From NCBI GenBank assembly GCA_034336665.1, contig CM067570.1:20846502-20910501 (forward strand): DNA of 64,000 nt, written 5' to 3'. The DNA is from Luscinia megarhynchos (lineage: Eukaryota > Chordata > Aves > Passeriformes > Turdidae). How positions within the stretch are numbered: the stretch's first letter is position 1; each line of letters starts with the position of its first letter. A program made the position numbers and the translations under genes. Shown here in pieces: positions 32,411 through 44,900 of this stretch. The notes under the pieces are model-generated. The model was not told where the DNA came from, did not search any database, and worked only from the letters and a program-made list of their open reading frames with translations.

Positions 32411-35400
32411 TGCTCCAACATCACCTACGTAAAGAACGCCTGCATATGAAAGCTCTGATTTCTGCAAACTACCAGGCACAGGCAGCAGCCGCCATCAGGA
32501 ACGAAATTAGAATGCTAGGTTATGCAATGCATCACATAAAGACTCCATTTAAAAACCAAAACAGAGGAGAGAGGAAGCATACATTGCATTTCTGCAAAGA
32601 GCCCTTTGCTCTGCAGACCAATGGGCAAAAATGGCACTACACCGAATCCAGTGAAACACAAATTTTGGGCACTTCAGATTGAATTTGGTATTTCTGAAAT
32701 CATTTCAGGAGTACTACAAATGCTAAAAAGAAACAAAAAGAAACATGACCTTTATTGTGGGATGGGCAGTGTGAACTGCATACTGCAAGTGCATAGTCTG
32801 TATCTGGTCAGGCATTTTGAGCTGCTTGAAGGCCCTCCCTCCTAAACATTGAGTCAGAGGCAGACAGACAAGCTCACTGTGGTTAATCATTTCCTGCATG
32901 ATTAATTTCCAAGCAAAAAAAGAGGAAGGAACAAGCAACTGTAGAAAGAAAACAGAATTTATAAATTTGAGGGGAAAAACCCCCAGAGTTGCCAATTAAA
33001 ATGCTGATTACTCCTCTCTGCAAAAGCACCCAACTTCCAAACCAGTGTTGATTTGGTTTTTTCAAAATCCATTACTTTCTCCTAACGAAAGAAGGAACAT
33101 TTTTTATTTTCAAATCTGAATTTGAGGAAATTGGGCTACCTTACCAAGTACTTTAGTAAAGTAGCACTCAAAACAAAAAGGACAGCTAACTCTTAACACA
33201 TTACAAAGCAGCTGGAAAAATCACTTACAATCAGTTTTATACAGATCACAATATTTTTTTCATTAATCATTTTTTAACAGAGTACGGAGGTATTAAACTT
33301 TTTTGCCAAAAATAGTTACAGTGATGTCATGAAACTTGAGCCCCCCTGCTCCCACTTTCCTTGGCAGACCTGAGTCATTAGTAAGTCTGCATGTCCCACG
33401 TTCCACCACCACAGTCTCCCAAGGCCAGAGATGCTCCCTGCACCAAGTGTCAGTCCAGGAGTGTGGCACAGTGAATGAGAGCTTCAGAGGATGCTGAAGG
33501 TGCTCCTCCCATGCAACACCATGCCAGTAAACCCCCCTGAAAAAGTCAGGTGTTTTTCTTCTTTTTATTAAAATTTCTAAATATATAGAAACCTATAAAC
33601 AAATATACAGATAGATGAGTTTAAGTCCCTGAAGAGTTCAACAAGGTACCAAACCAAATTCAGTTGAGCATGAAGCTACCGGAAGATACTGAAGAAAAAG
33701 TCCCTTACAGGGTGAAGAAAAAATATTTAGGAGACTCTCTGGCCTCAATCACTTGCACACGGAGGAGTAAAAAGCCTGTCTAGCAGTCAAGTAACCTGAT
33801 ACAAGTTTTGATTGAGACACTGGGGACTGCTGTATAACAAGCCTATACTCAGCAGGAGAGCCTGGATTTTCAGTCTCCTAAATAGGATAAAACTTTTGAA
33901 GCTGAGGAGCTCCAGAGGAACAAAGTGACATCTAAAATGTTACTGTCAGTATTCCTGGGTCCTTTAGCAGCAGTGATGGTCTTTCAAGAATAGGTTTTGG
34001 CTGAGAAAACAATCCTTTTGGTGAAGGGATTTCAAGACTTTGTGGCCCAAGATAGGACATTACAAGGGTGTGAAAATGTAAATTGTTCTATGCTGTCTGG
34101 AGGAAGCTGTGGCAGCAAAAGGAGGCACTAACTTTTCACCCTTAAAACCAATTGCAGAGATCTGGACAGCCAAAAGAGTGACCAACAGAGAAGTTACTCT
34201 GTAAGTCTGACACCCAGGGAAATTCCGGGGAGCTGCCACTGCCAGTGAGAGGAAGCCTGCTTTGTTGGGGACTTTTGGCATTTCAAGGAAACTCTCCACA
34301 GTACCCGAAATGAGTGGTTTGAGTATGACTTTCCACCACACTGAAAAATGCCACCCCTTACACAAAATGCCAGGGCAGAGGAGGTATACCAGTCAGTGAT
34401 GGAGAGCTCTTGCCTAGACCCAGAGCCAAAGTTTCCTTTCATTTCCCATAAACTGCCATTGGGGTGATGGATGATGAGCATTATTCACTTAATGTTGAAG
34501 TGGATGAGGTCTGTGTGGACCTGAAATAGGATTTGGCCCAAGCTGAACAACACACAGGATCTCCCATAGGGAAGTGCACCTTTCCCAATTTGGCAGTGAT
34601 TGGTGTGGGATGCAGCAGCATTCTGCTGCAGGCAGGGACCAAAAAGGGGAGAAGAGGAAGGCAAGAGCCTGAAGGTTTCTAGCAGAAGCGCATGGGGTAG
34701 TTCTTGGGAAAGAAACAGATGTCAAACTAGTATCACAGTGAGAATTTTTCCTGCCCTACTTAGGCTGCAGAGAGAGGATATATTTTTGTTTTAGACATAG
34801 CCTTTCCAATAAATTGCAGAGTTAGTTTATCTCTGTTATGCCGTTTTAAGAGGTATGTGAAAGATGCAGGTGTTGGGGAGCTAGTGAGGACCAGTAAAGA
34901 TAAATAACAAGAACAAACAAAAGACATGACTAGTTAGGGGGGAAAAAAGTGAGGATGCTGTCAGGTGCTTTCACATCTCTATGTGTGTTATCCCAGGCCC
35001 CTGTGCTCTGTCCACCCTACAGCATCTCCATCTTCCTCCACACTCCTCATGTTCACTCCCTCATCCCAGAGCATTCAGCCAAGCAGTGATGCTCCACTCA
35101 GCATGCTCCCACTGGGCAATTCCCCAGAGACCTAAAACTCCCTAAACATTTTGCATTTACTTCCTACCACCACAGGAACACAGGAACAGAGCAGATTACT
35201 GTGCATGTCAGTGACCAGTGAGGCAACAGACCCCTGAGCCAGCACATGACCACAGGTGCTGAGAGCAGTAAGAGCCAGATATACCTACAATCCACAGAAA
35301 GCTGCATCCAGCAAACCTCATCTGCCAGACACAATCGAGAGTTATATGAAGAAAATCCAGTGGTGCTGCATCCATGGAAAATTACATCTAAGAAATAGGC

Positions 35401-38400
35401 TGCTATGGTGACAGAATATTGTTTTAATCCAAGTATTTTGAAAAATATTTTTTTAAGTGAAATATTTTCAAGATATGCAGAGGACCACATACAATGGCTA
35501 GCTCTGGAGGACTGCCTCTAGTAACCAATACAGTCCCTGTTTGGAAAGCACGGCTAAGCTTTTAGTTTAAGTGTTTGGATGTTGACTTGAGAAGAGCTGA
35601 TAATGTAAGAGCAAATACACAATAGCAGAAAGTATCTGACTCACTGAAAACAGAAATTGCTTACATCTAATCCATACTCCTGACATTTCTTTCTGCTGGA
35701 AGTGGTGCTCAGAGGAGTTGTACAAAAATATTCCTGTCTGCTCAGACAACAAGGGTCAGATCACATTCCCCACCACAGCAACCTGGTCCAGGGGAACAGG
35801 ACCTCAGCCCTGCAAAGGACACCTGGAGCAAAGCCCAGCTGCACCAGCGCCTCAGGAGGGAGTTTACACAGTGTTTTAAAACAGGCACATGTGTCATTCC
35901 TCAACAGGAGGCCAGGACCAAATCCAGCAGAAAAATCTAATTACTGGGCTGAAACCCAGTCCTCAGGACAGGAGGACATATGTTCAGGCACTGCAACCTC
36001 TGAGAGCTCCATCTCCACCCCCACTGGTGCCCCCATACCAAAAAAATGAAGAGCCCTTCCTCCAGCCACTCTGCAGAAAGCCCTAGGGCAAAAGGCCTCA
36101 CCCTCTCTCCCAGACAGAAGTGATGGCTAAGGATGAGCTGTTTGTGAACTCTCCTGCAGCTGTCCAGGAGCAGAGCCTGCAACACTCCATCATCCACCAT
36201 CCACTACAGCCTTTAGTAAAGGCCAGTGTTGGAGCCAACACACGAGGCTGTTACCCTGGCACACTGCCCCAGCACAGCCAAGGAGCTGACCTTGACAGGG
36301 ACACTTGACTCCCAGTGCTCTGGAGAGGTCACAGGACAACCTCTCCACAAAGGGACAACACACTTGCAGCAAGAAAAGACCTGCTGTCCCTCTCCAGGTT
36401 ACTGCCTCATCTGTTCCTCCTTGTGAACATTTTGTGTTCACAATATAGTGTTCCTAACACACAACCCAAGAGCTTTTCTGCAATGGGGCTGCTTTTTCCA
36501 GTGTCTCATCACTGTAGTAGTGACCACTCAATGTCATGTGGCTGCTCAGCACTCCACAGCTTTCTCCCCAAAACCATCTTACACTCGAGGAGGTGTTGGT
36601 AGGGTAAACAAGCTAGTTCAGAAATTAGGGATTTCAGAGTATTGCCTCCAAACTATTCAGTCCTAAATCAGAACAAAAGTAATTGCACTGAAGAACAGGA
36701 CTTTTCCCACCATCTTATTGTCACAACATGGAACCACTCATCTCTGACCAGACAGGGTCACTCATGGCCTGGCAGTAGCAGGCATTAAACAGTGATGGGC
36801 AGGAAGGGATGTGTCCCACAAGCCACACCTGGTGACCCAGAAGCTGAAAGGCATGGCCTGGCCTGGGAATGCTCAGCTTGTTACCATGGAAAACCAGCTT
36901 TTGTTTACATGAGCATATTCACCTTCTGCCTTTCCACCTATTGCTCCACTTGCATTTCTAGGTTGTTATGGCTCTGACCCCTTGTTTGCTTTGTGTAACA
37001 TGACTGCAATTCTGCTATTTGAATCAAATTGACAGAAACCAGGAGCCTTTTTCCCTTCTAGCCACTTTTTTGGTAGCGTAACAGGCCAAAAGTACCATAA
37101 ATTAGTCCAAATTGAGTGTTTTTTTGAAATTGGAGCTGTTGCAAGTTTCAGACCACAAATAAAAAAGTCAAGAAAGCAATCAAATAGGGAGAGCAAACTC
37201 TGGGATTTTGCTGGTGGACTTCTGCTGCCCACAGCTGCTGAGTGGTGTGCTGCAGTCCTCTTCAGAGCAGTAGTTATAATGAGAAGGGCTTCTCTCTGCC
37301 AGTCCTGAGGCTGGGATGAAAAGAGCTGTTTGGAGCTGCAGATAACATCGTGGCAGCTATGGGACACCCCACACCACATCCTCTCCATACCCAGGGAACT
37401 AAACTAAAAATGTGACCTGCACAGCACCATTACTGATGGTGCCTTCATCCATCTTTCTCTTACCAACAGGGTGACACGAAGCTGCAGTCAAAAACATTTA
37501 ATAATCATGAATACTTATAGGAAAGGATCAAGGATTTCCCGCAATGTCAGATTGTTTTATTTCTCAGTAAGTGTAGGTTTAGAATTCAACTGGTTTCAGC
37601 ATTCAAATAGGCTTTTTTCATATAAAGCATTTTCTTCACCACGATCAACTAAGTCTTATTAAACATGCAGTGAATTGTGGCTGGTCTACTAAAAGCTGCA
37701 TCTATAAAATGATATTAAAATAGTAACTACCTCTAAAGGGGAAATCTGAGGCATATAAGGGCCAGACATGTGGAATGAATTTAATGCACCACTTTCCAAT
37801 CCCTGCCTCTTAAAATTATTACAAAATTCCTATAAGAATGTTGAAAAACTACAGTGCATAGAGATCAGCTCAGATTTCACATCAAAAGCCCAAACAAAAA
37901 GCTAAGTGGCCTGGGCAGTCATCAGGGAAGGACCAACTGCACAAGCAAAAGTGCATTAGAGTTTTTACAGCCCAGGTGTTGACGTAAATTAGAGTAACTT
38001 GAATACCTGTCATTAGAGGAGCAATCAAAGACTGATCTGCCTGGAGTGTGGGAAAAGGAAAACAAAAGCCAGCCCCAGATCTGCATAATGTAAGGGAGCC
38101 TGCTCCACCATAGACAGTGCAGGAAAACCACCACCTCAGAGCCAAGTTACTGTCAATAAAAGCCTTGGTTCAGCATAGCAAGACCCATAAATCAGTTTTG
38201 TGAGAAACAGGCGACCAGGCCTGGTAGAGATTTTAATTAAAAACAAAACAAAACAAAAATCTAATTTTCCATTCTTAATTTTGAATGATTTGAGGCTGCA
38301 AAGTGGTGAGAAACCTCCACTAGACTGGGCAGAGATGGAGAGCCTGAATTTATTCTCATTAGAGTTTGTGGAAAGGCTCAGGCCAGTTTCAGAGGAGACT

Positions 38401-41400
38401 GGATGAGACTCATTGTACTTTCTGACTTTGCTGAAGCATTTGAACTTTTTGAGATCAGACTCAGAGGCTAAGAAGAGTGCATCCCATTAAGCCCCTTGAT
38501 GCTTTTCTCCCATGGAGGGATTTGCACTGTAGCTCAGGGTTAGCTATTAAACCAGGTCATTTGTGAGGAACCAAATCATATTTGCACATAAGTTATGAAT
38601 TTGAAAAGTGTCACAGTCAGCAAGCAAGGCTGGCACTGACTCCCCCAACACCATTCTTTGGATCAGGAAAGCTGGTGGAGCAAGGACCACAGCCACAGTT
38701 TGCACAGAGGTGCCATGCCTTGTGCCCAGCACTGCTGGCACCTTGCTCCATGGACCCGGGGAGAGCAGCCAGCAAGATACCCTGCCATCTGTCTCCAAAG
38801 ATCACAACCTATTGAAAAACTCCCCATAACTTACCCTCTGTGCCCTGCTCACAAACCACAAACTGAACAGAAACTCACACCACATCTTATTAACTGACTA
38901 GGTACTAAATGAGAACTCGTTCTGCATATGACTTGTATCCCCTGTGTTCACAAACCTTCTCTGACCTCCACTTCAAAAAGCTGTAAAACAGCATTTAATC
39001 TGCCATTTAAAGCTTATTTCAGTAACCTGGCCAGGAAAAGTTAAGTTATTTGTAGATTCTGCTGGGCTGCTACAAAACAGTTACTTTTTTACAATTCACA
39101 TGGCCTAAGGAATTAGTACAACGTTGCAATAAAGCAATTGAAAAATTTCTGAGTTTACTGAGTGATAAATGAACATACACAAAAATATACCATTACTTTG
39201 CATACTTTTAGTATTTACCAAGGTAGGCATTTTATCTTAGATCCTCCCCTGAGAACAGTGACAAAGTTACACTCTTAGAAATTTTACCTGATAGCTTAGA
39301 GTAATAAATTACTATCACTTTCAACCCCCCAAAGTGCTGATATACATGAAGCTGCAGAATGTATGCTGGGCATCCACACATGTAGAAGCAGGACAAGAAA
39401 GCACACATTTGCACTAGGATCCAAAGAGACTCTCAGTATCCATTCTTCCTTGCTTGGAAAAGAGCCTCTGCCCTCTGAGGTTTGGCCTGCTCTCCAGTTC
39501 ATGCTGTGTCTCGGAAAGCTTTCAGATGGGCTGCTATGGTTTCAGTAATTGTTTTTAAAGGTTCTGGGTAATATAAAAACAAATCTGTGGAAGAGACTTT
39601 AAAATCAGGATGGAAATAATAAAGGGGAGGGAAAAGAGGGGACAAAAAGTAATCTGAAGCAAAGAGAGGGTTTTCTTGAACAAACAGTCCCTCCCCAAAG
39701 CTCTGGGACTACAATTGCCCCTTCTTCACATTGGAGCCAATCTTAGCTCATCCCAGACTACTCAAGATACTGGGGCCAAAAGTTCATGATCTGTTCTAGA
39801 TGGTCTCCAAAACTTTAGAAATTGGATCCAAAGCAATAAAAAAAACCCAACCAGAAGGTAAATCAAGGATAAGAGATTAAAATTAATCTTAAATATCTTG
39901 CCATACACTATTTGGTTTGAAAAGGATCAATTTAACAGGAAAGGAGTGATATTACTGAAAACACATTACTGCACATGTGAAATTACAGGATCACCTAATA
40001 TCCTGGCAGTACTGGCAAATGATGCCTTGTTCTAATCCATACTAAAAACAAAGCCAAAATGTTATGTTCGTGCACCACCCACTCATCTGCCAAGGCTGGA
40101 ATCCAGCAATAACTTCTCCTGCAACTTCAGAGATATAGACAGAGGAAGCAATGCATTACTGCTACTAAAAAATGTGCAGTAAGGAAACTCAAAACCTACC
40201 TTTAGATGGGTTGTACAAAACTAACAGACCAGATAACCACTAAGGAATCATTAAGTAAAGCAGACTGAAGGTTGCCATTATCTCTGCACTGTTTGGTTGT
40301 TCACATCATATATAAAAATCTACTAAATCTGACCATCATTTCCCCTCTTTCTAAAAACACAGATTTTATGCTGATGTTGTGTTGGAACTACAACAAGAAA
40401 AGCTTCATTTTAAGAGTCTAAATTTTTTCGTTAAAAAAAGAGTACCACCTGTCCTTAGCTGATAGCAAGTGCTCTGGTTTCACTCCTGACCTAAGAAGTC
40501 TTCTTAGAATGAGAGGAAGATATGATCCAAAATCTGGATGAGAATCTGTATGTTAAATGATGAGGGCTGCCAGTTGAAGTTCTAGGGCTAAAGCAGACTA
40601 CCAGCAGGGACAATAAAAATTCACCTTTTCTCTTGAGTACTGAACTGCTGAATCCATCATCTGTCTTACACCGAGCTGACCAGCACTTCCCTGTCTCCAA
40701 CACCAATTACTGGACAGAAGGAATTGCAACCTACATACAGAAACCCTGCAGAGGATCTCCTGCTCCAGACTCACTCCTTGGGAAGGGCAGCTCCAAAGCA
40801 AATTAGTGGCCTGCTGAGTGCCCTGCAGAAGGTCAGCCCCAGCCCAGAGGCTTTTGGAAGCTGTGGACTGGTGCTTAGAGATATCCCCAGGCACGGAGTC
40901 TGACGCCCTGGTGGCTGCTCGCTCAGATTCCCATCTGCAGCTGAAGCAGTGGAAGGACAAACCTGAAATTCCTCCTCCTTTGTTTGGATCTAGTTTATCT
41001 CTTTGCAAAGCAGTCCAAATCCAGCCACAGCACATTGAACACCTCTCCACAGGTTACAGGAGAGACCTTAGCCTTCAGCATCTGAGTTTGCATGTGTGCA
41101 ATCACCAGCAATACTCATGTGCTGTTCCTATCATCAGCAATTTCCACTTGGTCCAATCTGGAAAACATCCTGAGTAATACAAGGATGAATTTTTCTGTTA
41201 AGTATTTCCAACACTGCTTTTTGGCATGAAAAAAAATGTCAAAAGTCACTTGGAAAAGAAAGGTACAGCTAAGAGATGTTTCAATTATTTCATAAATAAG
41301 CTACCAAAATCCCAAGAAAAAAATCTAGGCAATACTAATATTCTTTATATTTATATCATTATAAGCCAAGCTGAGATCAAAGTATTGACCAACCACAATT

Positions 41401-41990
41401 ATACTTTGTTTCATTTAGTAGAACAGAGCTACAATAAAAATTTTACTCACAACAGCTTTTTAAAGCCATTTTCACATAAATCCTTTCATCTGCTTTTGCA
41501 GCAGGACTTGATACTTATATACCATATACATTTACGAAATACAGGTGAGATAACATTGAATTGGAGGCTTCAGATTACACCTGAGCCTTTAGCCGAGTAT
41601 TCAATGATATTGGGAGCATGAAATTTGCACATATGCATCCAAGTACACAGCACACATCTACAGCAGGTGATGCCAATTTAAACACCTACAGGAAGGGCAC
41701 ACAGTTAAATTGTCTGTGACTAATCTAAGGTTTCATCGTTCAGTTGGAAGCCCCATAAGTAAAGATGGCTTCTGAAGATCTCACTTATGAAATCATCTTC
41801 TCTACTTGTTTTGGCAATTATCTAATAAATGGCAAGGTACCAGTTCTGTTTTTCATCAGTTTTTGGTTCCTTCAAACTCAAAGCAATTCTAATGTTACAT
41901 GAAAGACAATGCAGGAATTTAAATTCTCTGATCTACCTGGAGAGGCACTAAAATTTGTTTGTGTTTAATAATGTGGGGTTTGGGTCCAAA

Positions 41991-42022
41991 AAGAAAAAAA
42001 AAGAAAAAAAAAAAAAAAAAAG
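41991..42022. repeat. A-rich simple repeat
   Basis: Nearly pure A with two interrupting G residues, followed by AGAGACAGAG. No retroposon body identified. Confidence 0.85.
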
Positions 42023-44450
42023 AGACAGAGGATACTATTTTTATGCCTTGTGAAAGTTTAAGACTTGAACAGATTTCTATCTTGATATATTGACATGGCA
42101 CTGCAGATTGACAGGGCTTTCTGACTGATGCTGACTGCCCCTATTATCCCCTGGTCCCACAAGGGAAACAGGCAAATTGGTGCTGCTCCAGCTAGGAGTG
42201 GGAGGACACAGATGCAGACAAGCAAGAGGGCACAGTCCTGTAAAGGGCTCTAGTTTAAAGCATGGCACAAAGCAAACAAAAATCATCCAAGGACAACAAA
42301 TTGAAAACGCCCTTCTGCTTTCCTCCCCATCTCCAATTACAAAAGTTTTTGCTCCAGTTTACTTCTCTTTGGAAACAACGTTTTACAGCTGCACATGGCA
42401 AGTACTTAGCTAGTAAGTAAGAGGAGAAGCTGGAAAGAATGATTATTAATGGATTCTGCCAAAAAACCAGTCAGGGCAGTCTTTCACAGCCCAGGACACA
42501 AGCTAGTCCATCTCCCCCTACACAAAGAAGGAGGCATGTCCTGGACTGCCTTCCTGGGAGGTAAAACAGCACAGCTGCATTGCCTACTGCAGCTACTCAG
42601 GTTGGAAACATACAGCACCCCTGCATTTAATACTTATGAAGCATATGTTAAAAGAGAGTGTTTTGTGGGTGCTTGCCCTGGAGGGTGTACCAGGGGGCTC
42701 AGGCCACTGCAGTGACAGCCCCTTGAGGCCACATCTGACTGCAGGAAGGTGAATATGCCAAGAGGGACAAACCCACATCTTGCCTGAACTCGGCAGAAGC
42801 CACAAGCCATTGCCTGAGGAGAGACAAGGTGCCTCACCCAGCTGCTCTGGGGTCAGCAGTGGCTCCTGGCTCTTGCCAGTGCTTTGGAAGTGGTGCCCAG
42901 CCAGCATGGCACCTCCAAGGCACAGGAACCCACTGGCACCCAGGGAACAGCTGGGCTTGGAGGCTATTGGCCTCCATTCAAGATAGCAGGTCTAGCTGAG
43001 CTCCTGCTGGTATTCCAAATGCAGGTTTATTGCATGAAAGTAGTAATTTAGTGTAGTTCAAGCTAAAAAAAAAAGTATGTATGACATACCACTGCCATGA
43101 AAACATACCCACAAAACCAAAAGCAGCCACATACTATCATTCAGCACTTGCATTTCCTCTTTAGAACATTCAGTAAATCCACTTACTCCAGAGAACTGCT
43201 GTCATTTGTCCCTGCTATTGCCAGTCTGCCAGCAGTTCAGAAGAGAAAAACTAGTTCCTGTAGGCTGTAGTGCTCAGTGCACGTGCCCTGAAACAGCAGG
43301 TATTGGAGGGTGGCAACCCATTTCCCCTTAAACTTATTTGTAATGAGAGTGGCTGTCACAGTTGTTGAACCCTAAAGTTACCTTTACATCTGCTGAATCC
43401 TGGCCAAAATCCTGATGAAACTGGCTGAACAATTTGGTTAGCCTGCAGAAGTAAAACCAAACTTTATTTTAAGTAAATTTGAAGGCTAAATTTAGCTTAT
43501 GGCAGACTTACCTATAACTCCTAACATCATTGCTTTCAAAACCAGAATTTGTAATTAGATGGAGACTTAAGAGCCACTTCAAATCTGAGGCCACACACTT
43601 CCAGATGAAAAGCAGGTTTTTTCTAATCTCTGAGAGCTGTAGTATCTGGATCAAACTCACAGCTGAAAGAAAGCTTTGTATTGGTTTTATCAGGTCATAA
43701 GACATTATTACTCTCATTGTCTACTTTCTCTTTTAAACTGTAGCCCTTATGACTGGCAGTCCTCAAAAAAATGATGGTGCAGGGATCACTGTTTTTCATT
43801 GTTTTTCTTCCCCATCTGCTGAGCAGGCAGGCTCACAGGAGGCTGGGTCACAGAGAGTGCCAGTCCAGGCACCACCAGGGAGAAAAAAAGCTTTGCTTCT
43901 GCACAGAGAGAGTGCAGCAGCTGTACCAGGGCTGCTGCATGAACAAAGCCTCAACTCTGCAGTCGAACACTTCTTCAGGTGAGCCTTGACCCATCAAACC
44001 TGCTATTAGGGAATGCTGCTCAACACACACCAAGCTGGTTTTGAGCAGCCAGCATGAATTAGAAGCTTGCCCTTAGTACCAGACTTCTGAGATCTGTGAT
44101 ACACATGAGCAGTTTTCTGTTTCCCACAGCTCTTCACCTGAGAAAGCAGCAGGGCCTGCCTTTTCAGGTCCCCTCTTACACCAGAAGCAGACCTGGTCCT
44201 TACCCTGCCAGCTGCTAATAATAACTCAATACTTTCCCACAGTGCAGAGTATAATGCACTCATTTCATCTGTTTACTACCAAGAGAAAGATCTCCTCAGG
44301 AAACTCAGAAACAGCATTTTCTGCTTCCTCCCTGAAAAATGGACCATGAAATATACTCACATACGGAAATGTTTATTGCCTTTAAAATAACTATTCAGCT
44401 TTCATCAATAACCAGAAAAATTCAAAGTCACTGTCAACAAGGAGACTGAA

Positions 44451-44900
44451 ATACAGAATAACAGACAGCAGGGCTGGAAGAGGGCATCTACCCTTCCTTC
44501 CCCTGAGTCACCATGTATTATATCATTCCTGGCAGTATTCATCTCTTTTTTCTCTAAAAATCTCCACTGATGGAAAATCTTCAATATCCCTGACATCTAT
44601 CTTGCTCTCCTAACAGCTAATGAAACTTTTCCCAGTACTTTATTTAGACCTGCATTTACTGTGATTTCATTTACTATTTTTCATACTATTTACAAATGAT
44701 GCATAAAAGAATTTATTCCTTTCCTCTTCATAGTTATTTGAAAACTGGTCACATGTCTCTTTGAACTTCTCTCCTTTGGCTAAGCAATCATATTTCCTCC
44801 AGTCTTTCCTCACAGGTGGTATTTGTGCTTTCATCATTACTGCTGTTCCTGGGACCCTCCATGTGAGAGTGACACAATGCACCATCTTTATCTTAGTATT
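44451..44900 (-). mobile_element. Old CR1 LINE 3'-end fragment
   Basis: The plus strand reads as the antisense of a CR1 3' region: AGAATAACAGACAGCAGGGC and TGGAAGAGGGCATCTACCC, then CATTCCTGGCAGTATTCATC, AAAAATCTCCACTGATGGAA, and farther on CACATGTCTC, CTCCAGTCTTTCCTCACAGG, GGGACCCTCC. The order of these blocks is that of CR1 3' ends, with scattered substitutions and gaps that indicate an old insertion. The element is on the minus strand. The minus-strand frame 44667-44939 overlapping it is decayed. Confidence 0.75.

Larger units (their letters stand above)
29951..44450. other. WIPF1 5' intron / upstream region, no gene recognised
   Basis: About 14.5 kb of mostly AT-rich non-coding sequence. 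In mammals WIPF1 has a very long 5' intron with several alternative non-coding first exons, so this is most simply that region. A GC-enriched patch lies at 32.1-32.4 kb and an A-rich run at 41991-42022. No exon, RNA gene or intact transposon was recognised. Confidence 0.55.

Noticed and set aside
32040..32682. Plus-strand frames of 122 and 184 aa in the GC-enriched patch
   Set aside because: No recognisable domain. Composition follows the local CCTGC/CAGCC bias, and both strands are open.
41226..41621. 131-aa plus-strand frame
   Set aside because: Asn/Ile/Lys/His-rich composition expected of AT-rich intron; no similarity recognised.
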